64,000 bases of DNA from positions 1 through 64,000 of the forward strand of contig JANQLK010000005.1 in NCBI GenBank assembly GCA_028280615.1, given 5' to 3'. This document shows positions 9,812 to 18,419 of the stretch, piece after piece; position 1 is the first letter of the stretch; the number at the start of each line of letters is the position of its first letter. The stretch is from Woeseiaceae bacterium. Lineage in GTDB: Bacteria > Pseudomonadota > Gammaproteobacteria > Steroidobacterales > Woeseiaceae. The notes under the pieces were generated by a model. It worked only from the letters and a program-made list of their open reading frames with translations. It ran no database searches and had not been told where the DNA came from. A program made the position numbers and the translations under genes.

Positions 9812-10291
9812 ATGATTTCGTTGCGCGTAAACGCCGAGGCGCTGGAGTTCGACGGCGATGAGGACACGCCGCTCCTGTGGGTGCTGCGGGACCACTTCAA
9901 CCTGACCGGCACCAAGTTCGGCTGCGGCATCGGTCAGTGCGGCGCCTGCACCGTGCACGTCGACGGGCGCGCGCAGCGCGCCTGCCTGACGCCGGTATCG
10001 GCGGCACAAGGCCGCTCGATCACGACGATCGAGGGTCTTGCGACGAGCGAAGACGAGCTGCATCCCGTGCAGCAGGCCTGGCTCGAGATCGACGTCCCGC
10101 AGTGCGGCTACTGCCAGGCCGGCCAGATCATGGCGACGGCCGATCTTATCGAACGCATCCCCAAGCCGAGCGACGACGACATCGACGAGAACATGACCAA
10201 CATCTGCCGCTGCGGCACGTACGCGAGGATTCGCAAGGCGATTCATCGCGCCGCCGAACTGAAAGCGCAGGGAGGCGACGATGTCAGCTAA
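9812..10291 (+). CDS. [2Fe-2S] subunit of a xanthine dehydrogenase-family (isoquinoline 1-oxidoreductase-like) enzyme
   Basis: A 159-residue electron-transfer subunit with two Fe-S clusters. The plant-type ferredoxin motif is '[21 protein letters not shown]' in abbreviated form (C-x4-C-x2-C-x8-9-C, about residues 38-60). The second, helical cluster is C-x2-C in 'CGYCQAGQ' plus C-x-C in 'NICRCGTY'. Length and order match the alpha subunit of isoquinoline 1-oxidoreductase and related aldehyde oxidases. ATG 9812 is preceded by AGGAGGG; GTG 9806 is less well placed. The gene overlaps the large molybdopterin subunit by 11 bases, showing translational coupling. The physiological substrate is unknown. 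Confidence 0.93.
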   Translation: MISLRVNAEALEFDGDEDTPLLWVLRDHFNLTGTKFGCGIGQCGACTVHVDGRAQRACLTPVSAAQGRSITTIEGLATSEDELHPVQQAWLEIDVPQCGYCQAGQIMATADLIERIPKPSDDDIDENMTNICRCGTYARIRKAIHRAAELKAQGGDDVS

Positions 10292-12518
10292 GGCCAAAGA
10301 CACCTTCACGCTCACGAGACGCCGATTCATCGTTGCAGGCAGCAGCGCGGCCGGCGGCCTCGTGTTCGGTATTCCGCTGGCACCGGCATCGGAGGACGGC
10401 GACCGCCAGCTCGGCTTCTTCATCGAAATTCGGCCCGACGGCGGCATCGTCATCGGCACCAACCAGCCCGAGATCGGCCAGGGCATCCGCACGACGCTGC
10501 CGATGCTGGTCGCGGAAGAGCTCGACGTCGACTGGGAGCGCGTCGATATCCGCCCGATGCCGCTCGGCATCGTGCGTACCGAGGACGGCTATACCTGGAA
10601 GTACGGCGGCCAGGGCGTCGGCGGCAGCACCGGGCTCACGAGCAACTGGGACTATATGCGCGAGGTCGGCGCGACGGCGCGCGCACAGCTCATCGCGGCC
10701 GCCGAGAAGCGCTGGAACGTCGAGCCCGGCTCGTGCACGACCGACACGGGTTACGTCGTCTGCCCGTCGCTCAACGAGCGGCTGCCCTATGAGGACCTCG
10801 TCGTCGATGCCGCGAAGCTCGGCATGCCCGAGCAAAAGCCCGAGCTCAAGCCCGTCTCCGAGCACCGGATCGCCGGCACACGCCGCGCGACGATCGACGC
10901 CAAAGACATCGTCACGGGCAAGGCCAGGTACGGCCTCGACACGCGCCAGCCGGACATGCGCTTCGCGGTCATCGCGCGCAGCCCCTACTTGAACGGCAAG
11001 CCGAGGTCCTTCGACGACCGCGCGGCACGCAGGGTCGACGGCGTGCTCGACGTCTTCGAGATCGAGGGCCCGGCACCCGGCGAGCCCTACCGGATTCTGG
11101 CGAGCGGCGTCGCGGTCGTCGCGACCTCAACCTGGGCCGCGATCAAGGGCCGCGAGGCGCTTGCGATCGACTGGGACAAGGGGCCGAACGCTGCCGACAG
11201 CTCGGAGAAGTTCTGGGCCGAGAACGAAGCGATGCTCGACGGCGGACAGGGCCAGGTCGTGGTCGACGACGGCGATTTCGACGCCGCGATCGCGCGCGCC
11301 GACACGGTCGTCACGCACCGCTACCAGGTACCGTTCGCGAACCACGCGCCGCTCGAACCGCAGAACTGCTATGCGTTCGTCGAGGACGACAGCTGCCACA
11401 TCATTGCGCCGACGCAGATGCCGTCGGGGGCATCGCGTGCCGCCAACGCCGTGACCGGGATCGACCGGGAGAAAATCCGCGTCGATTTCACGCGCGTCGG
11501 CGGCGGATTCGGCCGGCGGCTCACGAACGACTACGTCGCCGAGGCCGCGATGATCTCGAAGCAGACCGGCTGGCCGATCCAGCTCGTCTGGACCCGTGAG
11601 GATGACGTCAGGAACGACTTCTACCGCCCGGCCGGCCTGCACGAGATGACGGCGGGCCTGGACGCGAACGGCGACGTCATCGCATGGACGCAACGGCTCG
11701 CGAGCGCGAGCAAGTACTATCGCCGGCCGAACATGCCGGACGAGAACCTCTGGCAGGCCGAACTCTACGCCGACGACTTCCCGCGCAAGATCGTCGAGAA
11801 CCTTCGGCTCGAGTACTTCCACAACCCGATCGGCATACCGCGCGGCTCGTGGCGCGCGCCCGCGCACACGGCGAACGCCTTCGTGCTGCAGAGTTTCCTG
11901 GACGAGATCGCGCACGAGACGGGCCAGGACCCCGTCGAGCTCAGGCTCAGGCTATTCGGCGAAGAGCGCGAGCTCGACTACTCGAATCACGGCGGCCCGA
12001 CGTTCAACCCCGGACGACTGACACGGCTCACGAAGTTCGTTGCGGAGAGAATTGACTACGAGCGAAAACGCCCCTCGGGCACGGGCGTCGGCGTCGCCGC
12101 GCACTTCACGTTCGGCGGCTACGGCGCGCACGCGATCGAGGTGTCGGTCAGCGACGCGGGCGAACTCACGATCGAGCGCATCGTCGCGGCCATCGACTGC
12201 GGCTACGCCGTGCACCCGAACGGCGTCGAGCAGCAGCTGCAGGGCGGCACCGTCGACGGAATCTCGACGGCCCTCGGTCTCGAGATCACGGTCAAGGACG
12301 GGCAGATCGAGCAGAGCAATTTCGACGACTACCCGCTCGCGCGCATCGCCCGCTTCCCGGCCCGTTTCGAGGCACACATCCTGGACTACGACGAGACGCC
12401 GACGGGCGTTGGCGAGATGGGCATCCCGTCGGCTGCGCCCGCGTTGACGAATGCGATCTTCGCCGCGACGGGCAAGCGCATTCGCCGGCTGCCGATCGGG
12501 GATCAGCTAAAAGCATAG
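10281..12518 (+). CDS. Molybdopterin-binding subunit, xanthine dehydrogenase family (IorB-like)
   Basis: A 745-residue catalytic subunit that carries the molybdopterin cytosine dinucleotide cofactor and hydroxylates N-heterocycles or aldehydes in this family. A Tat signal ('[15 protein letters not shown]', residues ~12-26) shows that the folded enzyme goes to the periplasm, carrying its Fe-S partner along. Family marks include 'GGGFGRR' near 410, and a 'GVGEMGIPS' stretch near 713 that holds the expected active-site glutamate. It is fused from the usual N- and C-halves as in IorB. It has no FAD subunit, so electrons should pass to a cytochrome. No cofactor-maturation gene (XdhC, MocA) is nearby, so it must depend on genes elsewhere. 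Confidence 0.93.
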   Translation: MSAKAKDTFTLTRRRFIVAGSSAAGGLVFGIPLAPASEDGDRQLGFFIEIRPDGGIVIGTNQPEIGQGIRTTLPMLVAEELDVDWERVDIRPMPLGIVRTEDGYTWKYGGQGVGGSTGLTSNWDYMREVGATARAQLIAAAEKRWNVEPGSCTTDTGYVVCPSLNERLPYEDLVVDAAKLGMPEQKPELKPVSEHRIAGTRRATIDAKDIVTGKARYGLDTRQPDMRFAVIARSPYLNGKPRSFDDRAARRVDGVLDVFEIEGPAPGEPYRILASGVAVVATSTWAAIKGREALAIDWDKGPNAADSSEKFWAENEAMLDGGQGQVVVDDGDFDAAIARADTVVTHRYQVPFANHAPLEPQNCYAFVEDDSCHIIAPTQMPSGASRAANAVTGIDREKIRVDFTRVGGGFGRRLTNDYVAEAAMISKQTGWPIQLVWTREDDVRNDFYRPAGLHEMTAGLDANGDVIAWTQRLASASKYYRRPNMPDENLWQAELYADDFPRKIVENLRLEYFHNPIGIPRGSWRAPAHTANAFVLQSFLDEIAHETGQDPVELRLRLFGEERELDYSNHGGPTFNPGRLTRLTKFVAERIDYERKRPSGTGVGVAAHFTFGGYGAHAIEVSVSDAGELTIERIVAAIDCGYAVHPNGVEQQLQGGTVDGISTALGLEITVKDGQIEQSNFDDYPLARIARFPARFEAHILDYDETPTGVGEMGIPSAAPALTNAIFAATGKRIRRLPIGDQLKA

Positions 12519-12522
12519 CGGA

Positions 12523-13146
12523 CTAGGCGCCGTCGGCCGCCTGCATGAGCTTGAACGTGAGTCGGGTCATCGTCATGACGCTGACCGGTTCGCCGTTGCG
12601 TATTTGCGGCTGATACTTCCAGCGCAGCACGGCGCGCTTTGCGGCACGCTCGAACACGCCCTCCGGCTCGGACCGGAGCACTTCGGGGTCGGCCACTGCC
12701 CCTGACTCGGTCACGACGAAGCGCAGGATCACGTAGCCCTCGATGCGATTGGCGCCCGCGCGCGGCGGATAGTCCGGCGGGATGCGCACGAGCGGCGTGA
12801 GCTCGCGCGCGATTCGAATGTCGCTGCCAAGATCCAGTCCCGCGTCGATGTCGAAGTCGGGCGTCGAAAAGGACAGGTCGCCCATCGTTCCGGAGCTCGC
12901 CTTCGCGAGCGTCCGCATGTCGCGCTCGACGTCGGCCCGCGGCTTGGCCGGAGCGCGCGCATCGCGTCGCGATCGCACGTCGGCCGACGACTCGTCCAAA
13001 CGAATGAAGTTCGCGAGTTCGATGTCGGGGGACTTCGTCAGCCGCACCTTGTCGCGCGCGGTCATATGGGCAATCGCGCTGAACAGGCCGACATTGACAA
13101 AGGCGGCGCACAGCACGACCAGGAACAATCGCAAGGAGTCGTTCAT
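12523..13146 (-). CDS. TonB-family energy transducer
   Basis: A 207-residue inner-membrane anchored protein: one N-terminal hydrophobic segment (about residues 5-25), a charged linker, and a C-terminal TonB domain starting near 120 ('PPDYPPRAGANRIEGYVILRF...FERAAKRAVLRWKYQP'). It would pass proton-motive energy to outer-membrane receptors. The proline-rich spacer of classical TonB is poor here, and no exbB/exbD follows, so it is probably an accessory transducer. The ATG at 13146 gives the normal short cytoplasmic tail; the frame is open further upstream. Its 3' end lies 4 bases from the convergent molybdenum enzyme. Confidence 0.85.
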   Translation of the reverse strand: MNDSLRLFLVVLCAAFVNVGLFSAIAHMTARDKVRLTKSPDIELANFIRLDESSADVRSRRDARAPAKPRADVERDMRTLAKASSGTMGDLSFSTPDFDIDAGLDLGSDIRIARELTPLVRIPPDYPPRAGANRIEGYVILRFVVTESGAVADPEVLRSEPEGVFERAAKRAVLRWKYQPQIRNGEPVSVMTMTRLTFKLMQAADGA

Positions 13147-13311
13147 CCGTTCGCTTCGTTTCAGGTAGATGGACCGCGGCGCGAACCGCGCGTGCAGCAA
13201 GATCGTAGGCAAACCTTACCTGCGGTTTGCCTGTGGCAACTACCTAGACGTCGTTACGCGCACCGACCGACGGCGGCGGATTTCGGACCTCTGCGCTCAA
13301 GCTATAAGTAT

Positions 13312-13325
13312 ATGATTTATATCAA
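13312..13325. promoter_or_regulatory. FNR/Anr-like palindrome
   Basis: On the minus strand the site reads TTGAT-ATAA-ATCAT, nine of ten fixed bases of the FNR/Anr consensus TTGAT-N4-ATCAA. It sits in a strikingly AT-rich patch (13303-13330) in otherwise GC-rich DNA, about 166 bases upstream of the TonB-family gene, which suggests that the patch is that gene's promoter. The gap 13147-13426 holds no other recognisable feature. Binding is only inferred from the motif. Confidence 0.35.
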
Positions 13326-13426
13326 TAAAGAAGATGCGTTGTCGCCGCAACGGACAGAGAATTTAATCTGCCCGGAACACGACTGTCACAAAAAATTCAC
13401 GCGTATTCGGGGGCGCGGCGCGGCGC

Positions 13427-14374
13427 TCAGATCACGGTCTCGATACCCGCCAGCCAGTTGCGCCAATAGCCGTGCATGGCCTCGAGATCGGCGAGCGCCT
13501 CATCCGGCGTGCGCGGCAGGAACGCCACGTGATCGCCCGGCCTGAGCTGGCCGATGATGTGCCGATCCACTCGTGCCACCTGTGCAACGCGCGGGTATCC
13601 GCCGGTCGTGCCGGAATCGATCCCCAGCAGGTAGGGCATGCCGTCGTTCGGGCATTGAATCGTGCCGGGGAACACCGGCACGCTCGGCATGCGGCCGTCG
13701 TGCTCGATGTCGATGCGCGCGCCTTCGAGCGCCACGCCCATGCGGTCGGCACGGCGGCCGACGATCCAGGTCGTTTCGAACAGCACCTCGCGCTGCCGAT
13801 CGTTGAGCAGGCTCGTCTCGGCCGACGCGCAGACGCGGATCGCGCGACGGTTGGACATCGGCGGCCGATGCGTCGCGGGTGTCACGATCGCCTCGACGTC
13901 CGGCCCTGCCGAAAGAATGCCGAGCCTGTCCCCGTCCTCGAGCGCGCGGCCGTCGAATCCACCCAGCCCGGCCGGCGCATAGGTGGACGTCGAACCGAGC
14001 ACGTCGCGGGCCTCGATGCCGCCGGCCATCGCGATATAGACCCGCGCGCCCTCCTCGGCCGCGGCCACGTCGAGCGTGTCGTCTGCGTCTACCCTATGCG
14101 TCCTGTGCGCATCGACCGGCTCGCCGTTCAGGCGCACCTCCGCATGGGCGCCCGTCACCGCGACGGCAGCGGGTACCGCGAACGTCAGCATGGGGCCCAG
14201 GAGCGCCGCTTCGAGCGCAGGGGCATCGAGCGGATTGCCGACCAGGCGGTTGGCAATCGCGAGCGACAGCGGGTCGGCCGCGCCGCTCGCGGGTACGCCC
14301 AGGTGCCTGTGGCCGCGCCGCGGCCCCGCCTGCACGAGCGTCTGCAGTCCGGCACGCAGGACGTAGATGCTCAT
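13427..14374 (-). CDS. pxpC: 5-oxoprolinase subunit C, biotin-dependent carboxyltransferase family
   Basis: A 315-residue protein of the KipA/PxpC family. With PxpA and PxpB it hydrolyses the toxic metabolite 5-oxoproline (pyroglutamate) to glutamate using ATP. The family start 'LQTLVQAGPRRGHRHLGVPASGAAD' is present in parts near residues 9-33, as are 'ALEAALLGP', 'AMAGGI' and the C-terminal 'GTIQCPNDGMPYLL' block. Its ATG overlaps the end of pxpB by 4 bases, and the order A-B-C matches the common bacterial operon. Length is normal. Confidence 0.93.
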   Translation of the reverse strand: MSIYVLRAGLQTLVQAGPRRGHRHLGVPASGAADPLSLAIANRLVGNPLDAPALEAALLGPMLTFAVPAAVAVTGAHAEVRLNGEPVDAHRTHRVDADDTLDVAAAEEGARVYIAMAGGIEARDVLGSTSTYAPAGLGGFDGRALEDGDRLGILSAGPDVEAIVTPATHRPPMSNRRAIRVCASAETSLLNDRQREVLFETTWIVGRRADRMGVALEGARIDIEHDGRMPSVPVFPGTIQCPNDGMPYLLGIDSGTTGGYPRVAQVARVDRHIIGQLRPGDHVAFLPRTPDEALADLEAMHGYWRNWLAGIETVI

Positions 14375-15021
14375 GTGCCTGCTTCGCCCGCGACCGCCTC
14401 GAAACGCACGCGCATGCCCGGTACGAGCAGGAACGGCTCCCTGGCATCCCGGTCGAAGAGCGGCGCGCTCGTGCGCCCGATCAGCGGCCAGCCGCCCGGC
14501 GCCGCAATCGCGTACAGCCCGGTGTGACCGCCCGTGATGCCGACCGATCCTCGAGGCACGCGCTGCCTCGGGTTTGCGAGCCGCGGCACGTTGAGTCTCG
14601 AATCCAGACCGCCGATGTAGGCGTAGCCCGGCATGAAACCAAGCATCTCGACGCGGTGCTCGCTACCCGTATGCAGCGCGATGAGTTCGTCGCGGCTCAT
14701 GCCGAGTCGCTCGCAGACGGCGTCCAGGTCTTCGCCGTCGTAGACGACCGGTATCGTCACGAGCCGCTCTTCGGCAGCGGCCGGCATTTCGAACGCTGCA
14801 ACCGCTGCGTCGAGACCGGCAGCCGCCGCGGCCGGTGACAGCTCGAGCGGATCGAACTGCACGACGACGGTATCGATCCCGCCGACCGCCTCGAGCCAGT
14901 CGCCCGAGCGACGCAGCGCCTCGGCCAATGCCTGGGCGACGGCTGCGGATGCGACCTCGACGCTCAGGAGGTCGTCGCCCGCGACGACGACTTCGACAGG
15001 GCGATCGGCTTCAGGCGCCAA
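14371..15021 (-). CDS. pxpB: 5-oxoprolinase subunit B (KipI family)
   Basis: About 216 residues, KipI/PxpB family, the partner of PxpC in ATP-dependent 5-oxoprolinase. Diagnostic stretches are 'FMPGYAYIGGLDSRL', 'VPRGSVGITGGHTGLYA' and 'PGGWPLIGRT' in the C-terminal half. The start is uncertain. TTG at 15021 gives the usual length and an 11-base overlap with pxpA. GTG at 15087 would overlap pxpA by 77 bases and adds a low-complexity Arg-rich extension that looks like read-through of the pxpA frame. Confidence 0.9.
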   Translation of the reverse strand: MAPEADRPVEVVVAGDDLLSVEVASAAVAQALAEALRRSGDWLEAVGGIDTVVVQFDPLELSPAAAAAGLDAAVAAFEMPAAAEERLVTIPVVYDGEDLDAVCERLGMSRDELIALHTGSEHRVEMLGFMPGYAYIGGLDSRLNVPRLANPRQRVPRGSVGITGGHTGLYAIAAPGGWPLIGRTSAPLFDRDAREPFLLVPGMRVRFEAVAGEAGT

Positions 15022-15757
15022 CCGGCCGGATTCCGACGCCGCGCTGCTCGAGTACGTCGCGCACGGCGCGCGCCGCGGCAGCCGCACCCTCGGTGTCGCC
15101 GTGGATGCAGAGCGTATCTGCGCGCACGCCGATGACGTCGCCGTTCCGAGCTGTCACGGCATTGTCCTTCGCCAGCGTGACGGCCTGTGCCGTGATCGTG
15201 TTGATATCGGTATGCACGGCGCCCGGCTCGCTGCGGGCCACGAGCCGGCCATCGGGTTCGTAGGCACGATCGATGAAGGCCTCGGCGATGAACTCGAGCC
15301 CGTGCGCCTCCGCCGCGTGCTCGAGCTCGGTATTCGGCTGCCCGACCAGCGCCGGCCGGTTCGGTGCTTCTGCCGTCACGCGCGCGACGATTGCCGCGAG
15401 CTCCGAGTCCTTCACCGCGTCGTTGTACAGGGCGCCGTGGGGCTTCACGTGGCGTAGCTTCGCGCCGAGCGAGGCAGCAACCGAAGCCAGCGCGGTAACC
15501 TGTTCGCTCAAAGACTCGTACAGCGCCCCGCCCGAGAGAAAGCCGGACCGGCGCCCGAAACCCTCGGGGTCGGGATAGGACGGGTGGGCGCCGACGGCGA
15601 CCCCGTTGGCGATCGCGGCAGCGACGGCCGTCGCCATCGAGTCCGCATCACCCGTGTGTCCGCCGCAGGCGACGTTGCAGCTCGATACCGTCTCGAGCAG
15701 CTCCGCGTCGCCGTCGCAGCCTTCGCCGAGGTCCGCGTTCAGGTCTATGGTCGTCAT
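15011..15757 (-). CDS. pxpA: 5-oxoprolinase subunit A, LamB/YcsF family
   Basis: A 248-residue LamB/YcsF protein with the family opening 'IDLNADLGEGCDGDAELL', the 'SCNVACGGHTGD' metal/active-site motif near 27-38, 'GAHPSYPDPEGFGRR' and 'VKPHGALYND'. It is the first gene of pxpABC, which clears pyroglutamate formed from glutamine and glutathione. It overlaps rsgA (stop at 15754) by 4 bases, so all four genes are probably one transcript. Confidence 0.95.
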   Translation of the reverse strand: MTTIDLNADLGEGCDGDAELLETVSSCNVACGGHTGDADSMATAVAAAIANGVAVGAHPSYPDPEGFGRRSGFLSGGALYESLSEQVTALASVAASLGAKLRHVKPHGALYNDAVKDSELAAIVARVTAEAPNRPALVGQPNTELEHAAEAHGLEFIAEAFIDRAYEPDGRLVARSEPGAVHTDINTITAQAVTLAKDNAVTARNGDVIGVRADTLCIHGDTEGAAAAARAVRDVLEQRGVGIRPVGA

Positions 15758-16806
15758 CGTTCGCCCCTGGTCCGCTGTTGTTTCTCCGCGACCACGCCCC
15801 TGGCCATCCTGGCAAAGGACTTTTCGCGGGAGCGCCGCTCGGCGACGCTCATCGTGTTGTGGCGATCTTCGCGGATCAGCTTCTCGTAGCGCTTGAGGCG
15901 CGTCTCGTCGATGCGTCCGTCATCGATCGCCGCGCGAACCGCGCAGCCCGGTTCGCCCTCGTGACTGCAGTCGGCGAAGCGACACTCGTGGGCGAGCGCC
16001 GCGATCTCGGCGAACACGTGGTCGAGCGCCTCACCGACATCGACGAGCCGAAGCTCGCGCATACCCGGTGTATCGATCAGCCAGCCGCCAGCCGGCAGAC
16101 GATGCATCGAGCGCCCGGTCGTGGTGTGCCGGCCGCGCTGGTCGTCCTCGCGCACGGCCCGCGTTGCCTGGCCGGCGCCCGAAAGCGTGTTGACTAACGT
16201 CGACTTGCCAACGCCGGACGATCCGACCAGCGCCACGGTCTGGCCGTCGCCGCACCAGCCGGCGAGCGTCGCAACCGCGTCGGGGTCGCGCGCATCCACG
16301 GCTTCGACGGCGATGCCGGACGCAAGCCGCCCGGCTTCGATGAGGAACGGCTCGACATCGGCGACCGTATCGGCCTTGCTGATGACGATTACGGGATAGG
16401 CGCGGGCCTCGCGCGCGATGGCCAGGTAGCGTTCGAGCCGCGCCACGTTGAAGTCGCGATTCGCCGAGGTCACGACAAACAGTGTGTCGACATTGGCGGC
16501 AATCAGCTGGGTCTTCGACTCCACGCCCGCCGCACGACGCACGAACACGCCGATCCGATCCAGCACGGCCAGGATACGCTGTAACCCGGGATCGACCACT
16601 ACCCAGTCACCGACGGTGATGCCGTCGGCAAACGAGCCGCCCGCGAGCGGTACGCTGTCGGGCACGGCTTCGCCGAGCAGGTCGACGCGGCCGCGATGCA
16701 CGGCCGCGACCCTTGCCGGCAGGCCGGCATCGAGTTCCGGCGCGGCCAGCTGGGCGGCGAAGAAAGGCCGCCAGCCGAGGCTCGCGAGGCTTTGGTCCGC
16801 ATCCAT
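15754..16806 (-). CDS. rsgA: Ribosome small-subunit-dependent GTPase A
   Basis: A 350-residue circularly permuted GTPase that checks the late 30S subunit. It has an N-terminal OB fold, then the permuted G motifs: G4 'SKAD' (~144), G1 'GSSGVGKST' (~195), the Thr-rich switch 'GRHTTTGRSM' and G3 'DTPGM' (~243). A C-terminal zinc site of three Cys and one His follows in 'HECRFADCSHEGEPGC'. A longer GTG start at 16815 is possible, adding three residues. It is divergent from the SDR gene, 43 bases away, so the promoters overlap. Confidence 0.95.
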   Translation of the reverse strand: MDADQSLASLGWRPFFAAQLAAPELDAGLPARVAAVHRGRVDLLGEAVPDSVPLAGGSFADGITVGDWVVVDPGLQRILAVLDRIGVFVRRAAGVESKTQLIAANVDTLFVVTSANRDFNVARLERYLAIAREARAYPVIVISKADTVADVEPFLIEAGRLASGIAVEAVDARDPDAVATLAGWCGDGQTVALVGSSGVGKSTLVNTLSGAGQATRAVREDDQRGRHTTTGRSMHRLPAGGWLIDTPGMRELRLVDVGEALDHVFAEIAALAHECRFADCSHEGEPGCAVRAAIDDGRIDETRLKRYEKLIREDRHNTMSVAERRSREKSFARMARGVVAEKQQRTRGER

Positions 16807-16849
16807 GAGATACACTCAATAGCACGACTTCGCGTGCGGGGGAAAGGAC

Positions 16850-17584
16850 ATGACGGTAGCACTGGTGACGGGGGCCAGTTCCGGGATCGGCGCGGCCTGT
16901 GCGATCGCATTCGCCGAGGCCGGATGGGACGTCATGGCGGCCGGCCGGGACGACGGCCGGCTGGCCGAGGTCGCGGACGTGTCGGATCGTATCGCTACCT
17001 GGGCCGGCGAGCTCACGGGATCGAGCGAATGCGACGAACTCGTCGCCGATACGCTCGACGAATTCGAGGGCCTCGACTGTCTCGTCAACTCGGCCGGCAT
17101 CCTGATTCGCGGCGACGCCCTCGAAACCAGCGACGAGGACTGGCGCGACACGCTCGCCATCAACCTGGACGTTCCGTTTTACGTGAGCCGCAGCGCGATG
17201 CCGTCGCTGATCGAGACCGAGGGCAGCATCGCCAACATCGCGTCCTACTGGGGCCTCAGGGCCGACCAGCGCGTCGCGGCTTACGCCACGAGCAAGGGCG
17301 GGTTGATCCTGCTCACCCAGTCGATGGCACTGGACCACGCGGCCGACGGCGTGCGCGTGAACGCCGTCTGCCCCGGCGGCGTCGACACGCCGATGCTTGC
17401 GGCCCGCGCCGACGAAGCGGAGCTCGAGGTGGACGATTTCCTCGAGCAGGTGGCGTCGTCGAGCCCGAACGGCGAGATCGCGACGCCCGAACAGGTCGCG
17501 GCACTCGTGCTGTTCCTGGCGAGCGACGCGGCGAGCCACATTACGGGCGCGGCGATTCCGATCGACGGCGGGCTCGCGGCATGA
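16850..17584 (+). CDS. Short-chain dehydrogenase/reductase
   Basis: A 244-residue classical SDR with the NAD(P) motif 'TGASSGIG' at 7-14, 'NSAG' near 82, the catalytic Ser and 'YATSK' (Tyr-x3-Lys, Ser 13 residues before Tyr) and 'PGGVDTPM' after it. The acidic/basic discriminator after beta-2 is 'AGRDDGR', compatible with NADP. The C-terminal 'GAAIPIDGGLAA' is typical of FabG-like enzymes. The substrate is not deducible. Its stop codon overlaps the start of the acetyltransferase gene (ATGA), so the two are coupled. Confidence 0.92.
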   Translation: MTVALVTGASSGIGAACAIAFAEAGWDVMAAGRDDGRLAEVADVSDRIATWAGELTGSSECDELVADTLDEFEGLDCLVNSAGILIRGDALETSDEDWRDTLAINLDVPFYVSRSAMPSLIETEGSIANIASYWGLRADQRVAAYATSKGGLILLTQSMALDHAADGVRVNAVCPGGVDTPMLAARADEAELEVDDFLEQVASSSPNGEIATPEQVAALVLFLASDAASHITGAAIPIDGGLAA

Positions 17585-18168
17585 ATCTCAACGCTCCGTT
17601 CCGCACGGCGACGCCCGACGATGCCCCGGCAATGGCCGAACTCGTAAACATCGCCGGCGAGGGCCTGGCGGCCTACCAGTGGGAACGCCTGGCGGAACCC
17701 GGCGAAACGGCATGGGACGTCGGCCGGCAGCGCGCCCGGCGCGAGACGGGCGGCTTTTCCTACCGCAATACCGTGCTCGTCGACATCGATCGCGAGGTCG
17801 TAGCCGCGTTGATCGGCTATCCGCTCGCCGACGATCCCGAGCCCACCGACCTGAGCGAGTTGCCGCCGATGTTCGTGCCCCTGCAGGAGCTCGAGGACAC
17901 GGTGCCCGGGACGTGGTACGTGAACGTGCTCGCGGCCTTTCCCGAGCATCGCGGCAATGGCTATGGCACTGCGCTACTGGAGCTTGCGGACGCAATGGCC
18001 CGTGAGGCCGGCTGCCGGGGCATGAGTCTGATCGTGTCGGACGCCAACGCGGGCGCGCGCAGACTGTACGAACGGCTGGGCTACATCGAGCGGGACGCTA
18101 AGCCGATGGTCAAGGACGACTGGCGAAACCCGGGCCGGAACTGGGTGCTTCTCGTCAAGCGCTTCTGA
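17581..18168 (+). CDS. GNAT family N-acetyltransferase
   Basis: A 195-residue acetyl-CoA dependent acetyltransferase. Motif A is 'NVLAAFPEHRGNGYGTALLE' (the acetyl-CoA loop with R-G-N-G-Y-G), followed by 'ANAGARRLYERLGY', the usual motif B. The N-terminal half has a substrate-specific insertion rich in Pro and Glu. It starts at the ATG that overlaps the SDR stop by 4 bases, so it is translated from the same message. The target amine is unknown; the pair may act in one modification pathway. Confidence 0.9.
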   Translation: MNLNAPFRTATPDDAPAMAELVNIAGEGLAAYQWERLAEPGETAWDVGRQRARRETGGFSYRNTVLVDIDREVVAALIGYPLADDPEPTDLSELPPMFVPLQELEDTVPGTWYVNVLAAFPEHRGNGYGTALLELADAMAREAGCRGMSLIVSDANAGARRLYERLGYIERDAKPMVKDDWRNPGRNWVLLVKRF

Positions 18169-18419
18169 TTTCAGGGCCCGATACGATGCCCTTCATGACA
18201 CCGATTATATGAACTCGGTCACGGTCCGTGCCGGGCGATCCTGTCACTATTTCGGCAACAGCTTACGTCAAGTGCGGTCCGCGCGGGCGGCATTTTGACT
18301 GCGTCTAGGAAAATGCACAACCTGCGCCCCCCGATATTCTGTAAAATCGGCGGCTGTGTGTCCGGAAGGCTGAATTGGCGTCAGAAGCCCGCCGGAGTTA
18401 CTCGAAAAGGATCGATCGT

